Shown: positions 1-8,701, numbered from the stretch's first letter. The stretch is 28,680 bases of DNA from Bacteroidota bacterium (GCA_030632865.1 DAOVTY010000003.1:1-28680); one strand, 5' to 3'. Translations and numbers: made by a program. Notes: generated by a model not told the origin, from the letters alone.

Positions 1-19
1 CCTATTGCTTTTAGAAAAC

Positions 20-27
20 TATTTTTG
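20..27 (+). promoter_or_regulatory. -7 promoter element of the DUF4494 gene
   Basis: TATTTTTG is an exact match to the Bacteroidota -7 consensus TAnnTTTG and lies 28 bases before the ATG at 56. A -33 TTG at normal spacing would fall outside the window. Confidence 0.4.
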
Positions 28-55
28 CATCTTCAAAAAAGAAAAACAAAATATT

Positions 56-598
56 ATGATGCAAACTTGGTTCGAGAGCAAGGCTAAATACATGAAAGTT
101 TCGGAGAGTGGAAAAGAGCAAATGGTGACAGAAAACTTTTTGCTAGATGCTGTTTCTTTTACCGATGCAGAAGCGCGAATGATTTGGCAGCTGCAACAAA
201 TGGTAAAAAAGAATGAGTTCTCGGTAGTTGATATTAAAAAATCGAAGATTGCAGAAATATTTTCTTACGACACCGGAGAGTGGTGGTTTAAAGTATCTAT
301 TAATTTAGTAACAGTTGACGAAGAAGCCGGCCGAGAAAAAAAGCTAAGAACCTACTATTTAATAATGGCTGACGATATTAACGAAGCACTGAAAAGATTA
401 GACGAAAGTTTATCTTATTTAGTAGTTCCTTACATTATAACAGCTATTGCAGTAAGTACTATTGTAGATGTTTTTCCGTACGAACCTGCAGAATCGTTAA
501 TTCCAAAAGGTTTTGTTCCTGTTAAAGAGGAAAATCCAATATTTACAGATGGTACAAATCCTTTTGAAGAAACGGAAGAGACTAATTCTGAAGAATAG
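56..598 (+). CDS. DUF4494 domain-containing protein
   Basis: A 180-residue soluble protein whose N-terminal half (TWFESKAKY..., then DAVSFTDAEAR, then KSKIAEIF, then WWFKV) is the pattern I know from the DUF4494 family, which is common in Bacteroidota and has no established function. The frame is open back to a TTG at 5, but two adjacent ATGs at 56 and 59 sit just before the conserved part and behind a -7 promoter element, so I start at 56. The C-terminus is acidic and low in complexity (EETEETNSEE). It has no signal peptide or membrane segment, so it is probably cytoplasmic. It is followed by a 414-base gap and is probably monocistronic. Family assignment is from memory of the motif pattern; function is unknown. 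Confidence 0.75.
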   Translation: MMQTWFESKAKYMKVSESGKEQMVTENFLLDAVSFTDAEARMIWQLQQMVKKNEFSVVDIKKSKIAEIFSYDTGEWWFKVSINLVTVDEEAGREKKLRTYYLIMADDINEALKRLDESLSYLVVPYIITAIAVSTIVDVFPYEPAESLIPKGFVPVKEENPIFTDGTNPFEETEETNSEE

Positions 599-1012
599 TA
601 AAAATCACACCTTCTAAGAAGATCACTTTGAATTTACCCCCAATGGGATTTTCCGTGTTTCCGATTGTTAAATATTGAACACCAATTAACGATCTTAGAA
701 CTTTGGAAGTGCTAAGTTTCACTGAAAATAAATAAAGAGTACTTAGTATTTTTAATACTGATAAGTTCCAGCTTTTTTACTGAAATAAAAAAATAGGAAA
801 ATGTTCAAAATAATTTCAGTAAACAATCGTCTTAATTAACTCACTTGCGATAACCTTAAAACAAAGATTCTAAGCATCCATTTTTCGATTATAAAAACAC
901 CGGATGTTAATCAAATTATAATTTTTCATTCCCCACATTCAAATTCAATTAATTAGCTCTAAACAGAGTTTATTATTACTAATTTCGTGTAATAATTTCA
1001 AATTAAGATACG
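599..1012. other. 414-bp intergenic gap, possible decayed repeat
   Basis: No convincing gene. An imperfect hairpin lies at 741-766 (ACTTA-GTATT, loop, AATAC, three-base bulge, TAAGT) with a T-run about 10 bases later; it could end the DUF4494 transcript but is weak. The minus strand has an open frame of roughly 68 codons without a start codon, ending at 582-584. It may be chance or a decayed dispersed repeat. No exact TAnnTTTG lies before the next gene; the nearest candidate is TAATTTCG near 980. Confidence 0.4.
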
Positions 1013-4000
1013 ATGAAAACTACCGAAAAGAATATACAAAAATCAATTAAAAGAGAAAGAAAAGAGATGGTTCAGTACATCAATTTACAGCTGGCAGCTA
1101 TAGGACAACCACTGTACAACGATGAATCTGATGCTGACACTAAACTTTCTAACGCCCGCTTTATTAAATTAACCGAAGGTTTAATAAGCAGTTTCAGAGA
1201 GAAATCTCGATTATTATCCGACCACTTTTCTCCTGCAGACAAACGTATTCAAGATTTCGTTAACGATTATTTAAAAGATATAAAATTTGAGAAATCGGTT
1301 AATTTACCAAATTCCACATTTGTTTTAAACCAACCCGGGCTGGCACGCGAAGTAAGTTTGCCTCCAAATGGCGATTCTTTTCACAGTGATTTGATAAGCT
1401 CCTACAGAATAAAACAGGGCATTTTAAATAATCCAGCAGCCGATAAACGTACAACCAAAGGTACATTCCATATAATTGAAGGTGGTCTGCCAATAGCACT
1501 TGATAAAATAGAAGTTCCTAAAATTGCATTTGCTCACATGCTGCATGAAGCACTTCACCCTTCCGACAGTTGTAACATTTTACCTTTCACTGCGAATCAG
1601 GAAAACAAAGCAAGAACAATGGTTTCGTTACTACTTCGCCCGATTGTTTGTCCAAAGGTTGAAGGAATTATCAGCGAAAAAAGTATGGAGATACGTTTTT
1701 TTGCACCAGGAAGTTTAGTTAGTAACCTCGATTTTGTAGAAACTATTTTCGGAAATGCCGGCGACCACAATCTGGCAGAAAACGATGCTGCACTCGATTT
1801 TGAACACTGGACCGGACATACTGGATGTATTATTCTTGCTCCACAACTTACAAAACTTAAAAAGAAAGAGATAGGATTACCACATTTCGACAAAGCAACA
1901 GAAAGGCAAAAGCGAGAAGAAATGTGCTGGAAAAACGAAAACGAACTTTACAATAACGGAGGGGCTTTTAAAATGACATGTCGCGATGAACGTGGCGTTG
2001 TTGTAACTTTAATTGCCGATAATTACTACGGATACTCGAAAAAAGAGATTAAAACACAGATTAGTTATTCTGCCAATTTATATGGTTTAGTAGAAGAAGA
2101 ACATGCTGGAGGTGCCATTGCTTTTAACAGAAGTAATATGGGCGACAATGTTTACGGGAAACCATTTACAGCAAAATTCAAAAATAACTATTCTTTTAAA
2201 GAAGTAAAAGAATTACTGGCAGACAAGATTGAGATATTCCCTGAGAACTATGCAATAGATAAAAAATATAAGAATGTTATTTACATCCCGGAATTTACTG
2301 ATATTGATATAGAGAAGAGCAATTTAAGTTGGACTCACAATGGTGTTAAGCAAGAGCTTCGACTTTCGCCTAAGAAAACGTACGTTCATCCAACTGGCCA
2401 TAAATTTCAATTAATTAAACATCCTCAGCAGCAACTCTGGAGAATAATTAATACAAATCCAGAAGGAATTTTTTGCCATAAACCAAGTACTGTTTCGGGT
2501 GGAGGGAAATCAGAAATATCTAAATCAATGCAAAATGCAATTAAATATGGCCCATTTTACATCAACAATTTAGAGAAAGACTCAATTCATGCTGATATTT
2601 TAATCAACTACAACTATTCAAATCGCTGGAAAGTTATTAATCCCGGCGCAGAATCTAGATCGTTTCTAAGTCCGCACAGAACATTAGGTTCCGCTGTAAA
2701 ATTGCTAACTCCTTCGTATAAATTTAACGATGAATATAACCGTTTTCTTGAAAGCATTCCGGTTCATATTAGAACATTAGCACTCTACATAAAACGATTA
2801 TACAGGAGTCACAACAACGACGAAAGTTCATGGAAAGAGCACTTGAATGTAGAAATTGTTAATGGCAGAGATGGAAATTCACTTCGATATAAACACAACA
2901 AAATTACAGCAAGTTATGTGCGAATCGGATTTAGTCCAGAAGGAAAATGGTATTTACATAAACTACGATCAGACTTTATTCCCAGCCAGAAAATTCAAAT
3001 GGAAGATGACATATCGGCTACAATAACTTTACCTGCCGCCCAACTTAATAATCTAAATCCAGAATTTTCTAATAAGAGTATTAAGCTGGTAACAAATTGC
3101 GAAAACTATTTATTTCAGCGACCAGACGAAGCTATAATTCGAGGATACGATAAAGATGCAGAATTGGATATTGTACAAAACAACACATTTTTAACCAATT
3201 ACGAACCGTTGAGAAAACAGGATGCAATAAATTTATGTCAGAATACAATTAGTTTCGACAAGTACACAGAACCTGTTCGAACACTAATTACCAAAGTTGC
3301 ACAAAACGAAAAAGATGAATATTTTGTTACTCCATCGCATACTCGAATTGTAGAGGGTGAGCCAACAAAAAATCCGCGTTACTTACAAAATAATATATTC
3401 AAACAAGAGACTCAGGAATCTTATCTGGCCGAAATAGGTGTGCGTTTATTCCGCAAAATAAAGCCCGACCAGCCTGTACATTTCCCTGTTAATGCAGTTC
3501 TTCCGGGACGTAGAAATAATCCGGCCGATAAAAAAGCAGGTATTAGAGCGTTGAGCGTTTACAACCCTATTCATTATCAGGAGACCCCTGAACTTTTCAT
3601 GGATTTTATTTGCAGTCTAACAGGAAAATCTCCTTCTACTACAGGAGCCGGCTCAGAAGGTGCTTTAACAAAAGGTCCTTTTAATATGCTTGTTCCAACT
3701 ACCGATTTAAACAATGCTTTACTTTCGTACATTTTAACGGAGTATCAAGGTTTTAGTTCGGCAGCCGGATATATTGGTTCAGAAAAAAGATTCGACCACG
3801 ACATTAGTATTCTAATTCCCGAAATATGGGCTCGTTTAGAACCCAACGATCGTGATGCAAAAGAACTTATTAATAGTAATTGTCTTGAAAAATTAGACGA
3901 CTTCGAACACAACGGTGAAAATATATTAGCCAGTCGTTTGGGTTATCGAATCACAAAAAACTTTGCTATTCAATGTATGAACCGTCTATTTGATGAACCT

Positions 4001-4492
4001 CTTGCAGTTTTTAATGATAAAATGCTAAAACCAGAACTGCAAAATATGGAAGATTATGTTGATGGAATTAACAATATAGTTGAAGCACAAGAAAAAGTTG
4101 CACTGCGTTATTTTAAGGAAGGAAGTAATGTGGCAGCCATTCCGCCTTTAAAAATATTGTTACATATTATGGCTTATGGAAATTACGAGGGTAAAGATTT
4201 AAGCAGCCCCGAACTTCGTAAGTATTTCGATAGAGATGTGGTACTCCATTCGGATTGGTACAATGAGAGATTAAAGCTAAAACAAAGTAAAGATGTAGCG
4301 TTTATAAAAAGGCAGATTAATTATCTGGAAGATTTTAGGGGTAACGAAAATAATCAGGTTTTGGTTGAAGAGATGAAAATTAATGACCGCCTGAAAAAAG
4401 CTAAAACTCAATTAAAAAATAATGAATCAGTAAAATATCTGGAGAGTTTGGTTGGTACAATTGGTGCCGATCCGCTGTTTATGAAAAAATAG
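1013..4492 (+). CDS. Probable PPi-dependent phosphoenolpyruvate carboxykinase
   Basis: A 1159-residue cytoplasmic protein, the size of the PPi-type PEPCKs (EC 4.1.1.38) first assigned in Entamoeba and Propionibacterium. That enzyme interconverts oxaloacetate plus PPi with PEP, CO2 and phosphate. Three things are visible. Residues 338-367 run Y-Y-G-Y-S-K343-K344 ... E-E-E-H364-A-G-G, which resembles the GTP-PEPCK stretch with Tyr, the paired Lys and the Mn-binding His (YGGNSLLGKK ... AEH). Residues 491-500 form a glycine-rich loop PSTVSGGGKS like the PEPCK kinase-1 loop. Residues 873-891 hold the conserved block SPSTTGAGSEGALTKGPFN, followed by a DHDISILIPEIW stretch. The ATG at 1013 is the first in frame and is followed by a basic N-terminus. 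No signal peptide or membrane segment is present. It stands alone and ends at a strong terminator. Many genomes label this family only as hypothetical; catalytic class is inferred, not shown. Confidence 0.68.
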   Translation: MKTTEKNIQKSIKRERKEMVQYINLQLAAIGQPLYNDESDADTKLSNARFIKLTEGLISSFREKSRLLSDHFSPADKRIQDFVNDYLKDIKFEKSVNLPNSTFVLNQPGLAREVSLPPNGDSFHSDLISSYRIKQGILNNPAADKRTTKGTFHIIEGGLPIALDKIEVPKIAFAHMLHEALHPSDSCNILPFTANQENKARTMVSLLLRPIVCPKVEGIISEKSMEIRFFAPGSLVSNLDFVETIFGNAGDHNLAENDAALDFEHWTGHTGCIILAPQLTKLKKKEIGLPHFDKATERQKREEMCWKNENELYNNGGAFKMTCRDERGVVVTLIADNYYGYSKKEIKTQISYSANLYGLVEEEHAGGAIAFNRSNMGDNVYGKPFTAKFKNNYSFKEVKELLADKIEIFPENYAIDKKYKNVIYIPEFTDIDIEKSNLSWTHNGVKQELRLSPKKTYVHPTGHKFQLIKHPQQQLWRIINTNPEGIFCHKPSTVSGGGKSEISKSMQNAIKYGPFYINNLEKDSIHADILINYNYSNRWKVINPGAESRSFLSPHRTLGSAVKLLTPSYKFNDEYNRFLESIPVHIRTLALYIKRLYRSHNNDESSWKEHLNVEIVNGRDGNSLRYKHNKITASYVRIGFSPEGKWYLHKLRSDFIPSQKIQMEDDISATITLPAAQLNNLNPEFSNKSIKLVTNCENYLFQRPDEAIIRGYDKDAELDIVQNNTFLTNYEPLRKQDAINLCQNTISFDKYTEPVRTLITKVAQNEKDEYFVTPSHTRIVEGEPTKNPRYLQNNIFKQETQESYLAEIGVRLFRKIKPDQPVHFPVNAVLPGRRNNPADKKAGIRALSVYNPIHYQETPELFMDFICSLTGKSPSTTGAGSEGALTKGPFNMLVPTTDLNNALLSYILTEYQGFSSAAGYIGSEKRFDHDISILIPEIWARLEPNDRDAKELINSNCLEKLDDFEHNGENILASRLGYRITKNFAIQCMNRLFDEPLAVFNDKMLKPELQNMEDYVDGINNIVEAQEKVALRYFKEGSNVAAIPPLKILLHIMAYGNYEGKDLSSPELRKYFDRDVVLHSDWYNERLKLKQSKDVAFIKRQINYLEDFRGNENNQVLVEEMKINDRLKKAKTQLKNNESVKYLESLVGTIGADPLFMKK

Positions 4493-4557
4493 TTTTATAA
4501 ATTTAGTATTTATATTGAATTTATTAAAGTAAATATTTTTAACATATACTACATAAA

Positions 4558-4597
4558 AACGAAATAGCCTGTCAAGATTTTGGCAGGCTATTTCGTT
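4558..4597. terminator. Bidirectional terminator between convergent genes
   Basis: A perfect 14-bp stem (4558-4571 with 4584-4597, beginning AACGAAATAGCCTG) extends to 16 bp with one T-G pair, around an AAGATTTT loop. A-rich sequence precedes it and the PEPCK-like and 226-residue genes converge on it, so it can serve both strands. Confidence 0.85.
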
Positions 4598-4613
4598 AAA
4601 AAGCTACTCAAAT

Positions 4614-5294
4614 TTAAAGGTTTACTAAAATCTTATAATAGTTAAACTGATCTCGTTTTAAAGGGTCAGACTGATAATAAGCAATTGCAACCCTGCAAAT
4701 ATCTTTTATTGCCGAATAAATTTCAATCACCTCTTTTTTACCATAAGTATTTAAATTCGCGTCTCCTTCCAGAGCCATAAAACAATCTTCAAATTCAGTA
4801 ATCTGATTAGAGCATATTAGAATTTTATCGAACAGAGAATCCATAGAACCTTTCGCAACAATTTTATGACGGGTTACTTCATTTAAGTTTTCGGCAAAAG
4901 TTTTTAAAAATTTGTATAGACTAATATGGTCTCCATTTTTTGCATCGCTAAAAAAGTCGTTATATCCAACCAAATTAAAAAAGTCTTTCGAAAAATCCTT
5001 GTCATCTTTAAAATCAACTTTTATTGATGCTCGCAAAACTTTAAGATGCTGCAAGCCTGCAACCATAATTTCGTGCCACTTTCTATAACGTGTATCTTTC
5101 AGGTCATCCAAAGTGTTTGCATAATGCTTTTCAATAGTATCGTCAATCCATATACTTAACGAAGTTGCATACTCAGGATCCCACTCATTTCTAACCATTG
5201 ATAACTCGTAAATATTCTCTTTAAATGATTTAGCAATTTTCTGACATGCAAGAATAGTTGCTGTATTTGTTGGGCAAGTAGTAACATTCTCCAT
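4614..5294 (-). CDS. Unrecognised helical cytoplasmic protein
   Basis: A 226-residue protein that I cannot assign to a family. It starts at the ATG at 5294 (MENVTTCPTN...) and shows no signal peptide or membrane segment. It looks almost wholly alpha-helical, with many charged residues and evenly spaced aromatic residues (IWIDDTIEKHYAN, RKWHEIMVAGLQHLKVL, FDKILICSNQITEFEDCF). Cysteines are at about residues 7 and 17 and several more in the C-terminal half, without a clear metal motif. It is not joined to the pepD operon upstream, since a terminator lies between them, and it has its own promoter. A 12-bp direct repeat lies above that promoter and could bind a regulator. A conserved Bacteroidota hypothetical protein is the safest label. 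Confidence 0.7.
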   Translation of the reverse strand: MENVTTCPTNTATILACQKIAKSFKENIYELSMVRNEWDPEYATSLSIWIDDTIEKHYANTLDDLKDTRYRKWHEIMVAGLQHLKVLRASIKVDFKDDKDFSKDFFNLVGYNDFFSDAKNGDHISLYKFLKTFAENLNEVTRHKIVAKGSMDSLFDKILICSNQITEFEDCFMALEGDANLNTYGKKEVIEIYSAIKDICRVAIAYYQSDPLKRDQFNYYKILVNL

Positions 5295-5326
5295 AACAAG
5301 GTTTTTTAAAGTTATTATAATCTATA

Positions 5327-5358
5327 CAAATTTACAACCATCGTAACTAAAAACCCAA
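5327..5358 (-). promoter_or_regulatory. Promoter of the 226-residue hypothetical gene
   Basis: On the minus strand, TTG (5356-5358), a 21-base spacer and TAAATTTG (5327-5334, exact TAnnTTTG) make a good Bacteroidota promoter 32 bases before the ATG. Confidence 0.5.
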
Positions 5359-5376
5359 TTACAAATCCATTATATT

Positions 5377-5414
5377 CAATGTTTTACAGCTATGTTGAAT
5401 AACAATGTTTTACA
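5377..5414. repeat. Perfect 12-bp direct repeat upstream of promoter
   Basis: CAATGTTTTACA occurs at 5377-5388 and again at 5403-5414, a 26-base period. On the minus strand each copy reads TGTAAAACATTG and contains TGT-AAA-ACA. ATTCAA and TTGAAT flank the first copy as an inverted pair. The position just above the -33 element suggests a regulator site. Confidence 0.5.
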
Positions 5415-5484
5415 ATATAATAAGACGATTAACGCAGAAATAAAAACGAATAATTATTTGGGGAATATTGGAGTATTAAATAAA

Positions 5485-5521
5485 ATACTGAGCAGATAAA
5501 AGAGTGTTACCTGCTCAGTAT
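5485..5521 (-). terminator. Terminator of the POT transporter-pepD operon
   Basis: A perfect 11-bp stem, ATACTGAGCAG (5485-5495) with CTGCTCAGTAT (5511-5521), is followed on the minus strand by a T-rich tail. It lies 7 bases after the pepD stop codon. Confidence 0.8.
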
Positions 5522-5528
5522 AAAAAAT

Positions 5529-6992
5529 CTATTTTTCAGGAATATTTTCTAGAGTAGCCACTAAAAAATCCCAGTATTTTTGTACAGTTGCAATATTTAC
5601 TTTTTCGTCGGGCGAATGCGGAAAGCGAATAGTTGGTCCAAACGAAATCATATCCCAATTTGGATAATTTGTACCAAGTATTCCACATTCTAGTCCGGCA
5701 TGAATACCCATTGTCTCAGGTACTTTACCAAACTTATTATTATAAACGTCTTGCATTACTTTCAAAATTGGAGAGTCCATATTTGGTTTCCAACCAGGGT
5801 ATGCACCCGTGAAAGTTACGTTGGCACCAGCTAAATTAAACACTGCTTTAATGCGAGTTGCCAATTCAGTTTTAGCGGTATCAACCGAGCTACGCATTAA
5901 ACAACTACAACCAATTGTTTTAGTTGATGCATCAGATTTTACAATTGCAAGGTTTGTAGAAGTCTCAACCAAACCTTCCATACTATTGCTCATTCTTATA
6001 ACTCCATTGGGACATGCAATTATTGCAGCTATTAAATTTGCCTCTGTTTTTTCGTCAATCAAATTTGCAGGTAAATCTGTCTCTTCCACCAAAACTTCCA
6101 TAAAAGGTTCTGTAGCCGAAAGTTCTTTTTTTACAGCATCAGCAATATCATCAACCATCGCAATAAAATCAGCTACTTTAGCCTCTTCAACCGCAACAAC
6201 ACCAAACGTCTCGCGCGGAATTGCATTTCGCAAACTTCCACCATCTACACTTGCCAAACGAACACCTAGTTTTTTTGAGGCATCGTTCAAAATACGGAAA
6301 AATATTTTATTAGAATTTCCTCTGCCCAAAGGAATATCGATACCAGAGTGACCACCTTTCAACCCGGTAATACTTAATTTCATTCCTATAAAACCATTTG
6401 GAATTTCAGCCTCAGAGTAAGAAAAACTGATGTTTGCATCTTCGCCACCGGCGCAACCAACATACAATTCGCCTTCATCTTCAGAGTCTGTATTAATTAA
6501 AATATCTCCTTCCAGTAATCCTCCCTTTAATCCATTTGCTCCATCCATTCCTGTTTCTTCTGTTGCAGTTAGCAACACTTCAACAGGACCATGTTTTAAC
6601 GTTTTTGAAGCTAAAACTGCCATTGCGGAGGAAACTCCAATTCCATTATCGGCACCCAAAGTAGTTCCGTTTGCAGTTACCCAGTCGCCATCAATAAATG
6701 CTTCAATAGGGTCGGTTTTAAAGTCGTGATTTTTGTCGCTATTTTTTTGAGGAACCATATCGAGATGACCTTGAAATACCACACCTTTTCTATTCTCCAT
6801 TCCGGGTGTTGCAGGCTTTTTAATAATTACATTACCCACCTCATCTTTTACAGTTTTAAAACCTAATTTCTTACCAAAATTTACTGCCCAATCTTGTATT
6901 TTATCTTCGTGATTAGAAGGGCGTGGAATCTGCAACATCTCATCGAAAATGCTCCAAACTTCTGTTGGTTGAATATCTTTTATTTGTGTCAT
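5529..6992 (-). CDS. pepD: Aminoacyl-histidine dipeptidase (peptidase D)
   Basis: A 487-residue M20C-family metallopeptidase that hydrolyses dipeptides, including Xaa-His, in the cytoplasm; E. coli PepD is about the same length. The two-zinc site is complete: GHLDMVPQ gives H76 and D78, GADNGIG gives D115, ATEETGMDG gives catalytic E145 and ligand E146, NTDSE gives D169, and FPHSPDE gives H459. Spacing matches characterised Vibrio PepD. The lid/dimer insert lies roughly at 200-390, with GGHSGIDI at its start. The ATG at 6992 (MTQIKDIQ) follows the transporter stop by 24 bases with no promoter element between, so the two genes form an operon in which imported peptides are cleaved at once. No signal peptide. 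Confidence 0.95.
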   Translation of the reverse strand: MTQIKDIQPTEVWSIFDEMLQIPRPSNHEDKIQDWAVNFGKKLGFKTVKDEVGNVIIKKPATPGMENRKGVVFQGHLDMVPQKNSDKNHDFKTDPIEAFIDGDWVTANGTTLGADNGIGVSSAMAVLASKTLKHGPVEVLLTATEETGMDGANGLKGGLLEGDILINTDSEDEGELYVGCAGGEDANISFSYSEAEIPNGFIGMKLSITGLKGGHSGIDIPLGRGNSNKIFFRILNDASKKLGVRLASVDGGSLRNAIPRETFGVVAVEEAKVADFIAMVDDIADAVKKELSATEPFMEVLVEETDLPANLIDEKTEANLIAAIIACPNGVIRMSNSMEGLVETSTNLAIVKSDASTKTIGCSCLMRSSVDTAKTELATRIKAVFNLAGANVTFTGAYPGWKPNMDSPILKVMQDVYNNKFGKVPETMGIHAGLECGILGTNYPNWDMISFGPTIRFPHSPDEKVNIATVQKYWDFLVATLENIPEK

Positions 6993-7016
6993 AATAATTT
7001 TACGAGTAAAAACAGA

Positions 7017-8537
7017 TTACGAAATACCTTTCATCATTCGTTTTAGCCATGGAGTAAGAGTTAGTAAAACAAGTGCAACAATTGTAGTTTCGATGGCAAT
7101 AAACCAAAATACCGGTACTTCCACTCCAAGCATATTTTCCAATTTTAGTGATATAGATTTCATTTGAGAGGCTACAAAATTACCGGCAGCGAAAGATCCC
7201 ATCCAAACTCCCATCATTGTAGAGACTAATTTTGGTGGCGACAGTTTTGTTACCATAGAAAGCCCAATTGGAGACAGACAAAGTTCTCCGAAAGTGTGCA
7301 TCATAAAAACCATAATCAACCACAAAGGGCTAACTTTTGTAATTACGCCACCTGAATTTGAAATATCGTTGGCAATTGCCATAATAACAAAACCAAAACT
7401 AAGCAGCAACATTCCCCATACAAATTTCATGGGTATATTTGGGTTTAAATTACGTTTTGATAGTTTTATCCATAACATGGAAAACATAGGGGCAAATATT
7501 ACAATAAATATTGCATTAATACTTTGAAACCAAGTGGCAGGTATTTCGTAATTACCGATAAGCCTATCTGTATGATCGCGCGCAAAAATACTAAATGTTG
7601 TTCCTGCCTGTTCAAACCCTGCCCAAAAGAATATATTAAAAATAGCTAAAACAACTATTACACCAACCCTACTCCATTCTGTTTTGCCTTCGGTTCCTTT
7701 AAAAATACTAAACGAAATGTATCCAACTCCAACTATAGATAATATTCCTACTACCCACGATGCAACATCCGATGTCATTAAACCCCATATTTTAATAACG
7801 AGTAAAACAAATCCCACAATTACACCTACATAAGTTAAAATACTGAACCAATCTTTTAATATCAACCTAACACGTTCGCTTTTTACTTTTGGTGGCATAC
7901 CAATCGGCCCCAGTGTATGACTACGCAAAAAGAACCATATTACTCCAATTAACATTCCTAAACCGGCAGCAAAAAAGCCGTATTGCCATGCAACTTGTTC
8001 TCCCAGTTTACCGGCAACAAGTGGAGAAAGGAAAGCACCCAAATTAATTCCCATATAAAATATGGTAAACCCACCATCTTTTCGCGGATCGGCATTATCA
8101 TACATATCACCAACCATCGTAGAAATATTCGGTTTAAAAAACCCGTTACCGATAATCAGAATTCCCAGACCGGCATAAAAAAGGAAAAAAGCAGATTCTA
8201 TATTCGTGGTTTTATCTATTGTTGCACTTGCTGCGAGTATAAATTGCCCAATTGCCATCGTTATTCCACCTATGTATATTGTTTTGCGTTGCCCTAAAAA
8301 TTTATCGGCAAGTATGCCTCCTAAAATTGGAGTTACATAAACTAATCCTGTAAAAATTCCATAAATAGTAAATGCGTCTAACTCAGCCATGCCAAAACCA
8401 CCGGTAATAAGCTGGTCGGTAAGGAAATAAACTAACAATGCCCGCATCCCATAGTAACTGAAACGTTCCCACATTTCGGTTGCAAAAAGGGTTGACAGCC
8501 CTAAAGGATGTCCAAAAAATGATTTTTCTTTTGCCAT
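7017..8537 (-). CDS. POT/PTR family proton-coupled oligopeptide transporter
   Basis: A 506-residue inner-membrane symporter of the major facilitator superfamily that imports di- and tripeptides with protons. The signature ExxERFxYY is present as E21-MW-E24-R25-F26-S-Y28-Y29 in the first helix, followed by GGILADKFLGQRKTI in the 2-3 loop and FYMGINLGAFLSPLVAG in helix 5. About 12 to 14 hydrophobic segments are visible, including a C-terminal pair. The ATG at 8537 is preceded by an exact -7 element at 8617-8624. It is the first gene of an operon with pepD. Substrate range (di/tripeptide versus another POT substrate) cannot be read from sequence, although the pepD partner points to peptides. Confidence 0.93.
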   Translation of the reverse strand: MAKEKSFFGHPLGLSTLFATEMWERFSYYGMRALLVYFLTDQLITGGFGMAELDAFTIYGIFTGLVYVTPILGGILADKFLGQRKTIYIGGITMAIGQFILAASATIDKTTNIESAFFLFYAGLGILIIGNGFFKPNISTMVGDMYDNADPRKDGGFTIFYMGINLGAFLSPLVAGKLGEQVAWQYGFFAAGLGMLIGVIWFFLRSHTLGPIGMPPKVKSERVRLILKDWFSILTYVGVIVGFVLLVIKIWGLMTSDVASWVVGILSIVGVGYISFSIFKGTEGKTEWSRVGVIVVLAIFNIFFWAGFEQAGTTFSIFARDHTDRLIGNYEIPATWFQSINAIFIVIFAPMFSMLWIKLSKRNLNPNIPMKFVWGMLLLSFGFVIMAIANDISNSGGVITKVSPLWLIMVFMMHTFGELCLSPIGLSMVTKLSPPKLVSTMMGVWMGSFAAGNFVASQMKSISLKLENMLGVEVPVFWFIAIETTIVALVLLTLTPWLKRMMKGIS

Positions 8538-8616
8538 AATAATTTTTCTTTGATTTTTCTTATCAATCTGTTTATCTATAATTTAAAATAATAACATTTT
8601 CAGTATTCAATAAAAT

Positions 8617-8624
8617 CAAAATTA
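8617..8624 (-). promoter_or_regulatory. -7 promoter element of the POT-pepD operon
   Basis: TAATTTTG on the minus strand matches TAnnTTTG exactly, about 80 bases before the ATG. No clear -33 TTG is present at normal spacing. Confidence 0.4.
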
Positions 8625-8681
8625 TATTGAAGTTGCTAAAAGTAAAAAAAATATCAGGGTATAAAAATGACGAATAAAAAA

Positions 8682-8701
8682 GGCAGCCATATTTGACTGC
8701 C
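8682..8701 (-). terminator. Weak terminator after the DUF4831 gene
   Basis: A 5-bp stem, GGCAG (8682-8686) with CTGCC (8697-8701), is followed on the minus strand by six T residues. It lies 12 bases after the DUF4831 stop. Confidence 0.5.

Noticed and set aside
614..624. CTTCTAAGAAG palindrome after the DUF4494 gene
   Set aside because: The two arms leave a one-base loop and no T-run follows; it is too short to call a terminator.
5809..6351. Plus-strand open frame of 180 codons opposite pepD
   Set aside because: It lies wholly antisense to a pepD gene with a complete active site; the composition (runs of S, A, T, P) is that of a shadow frame.
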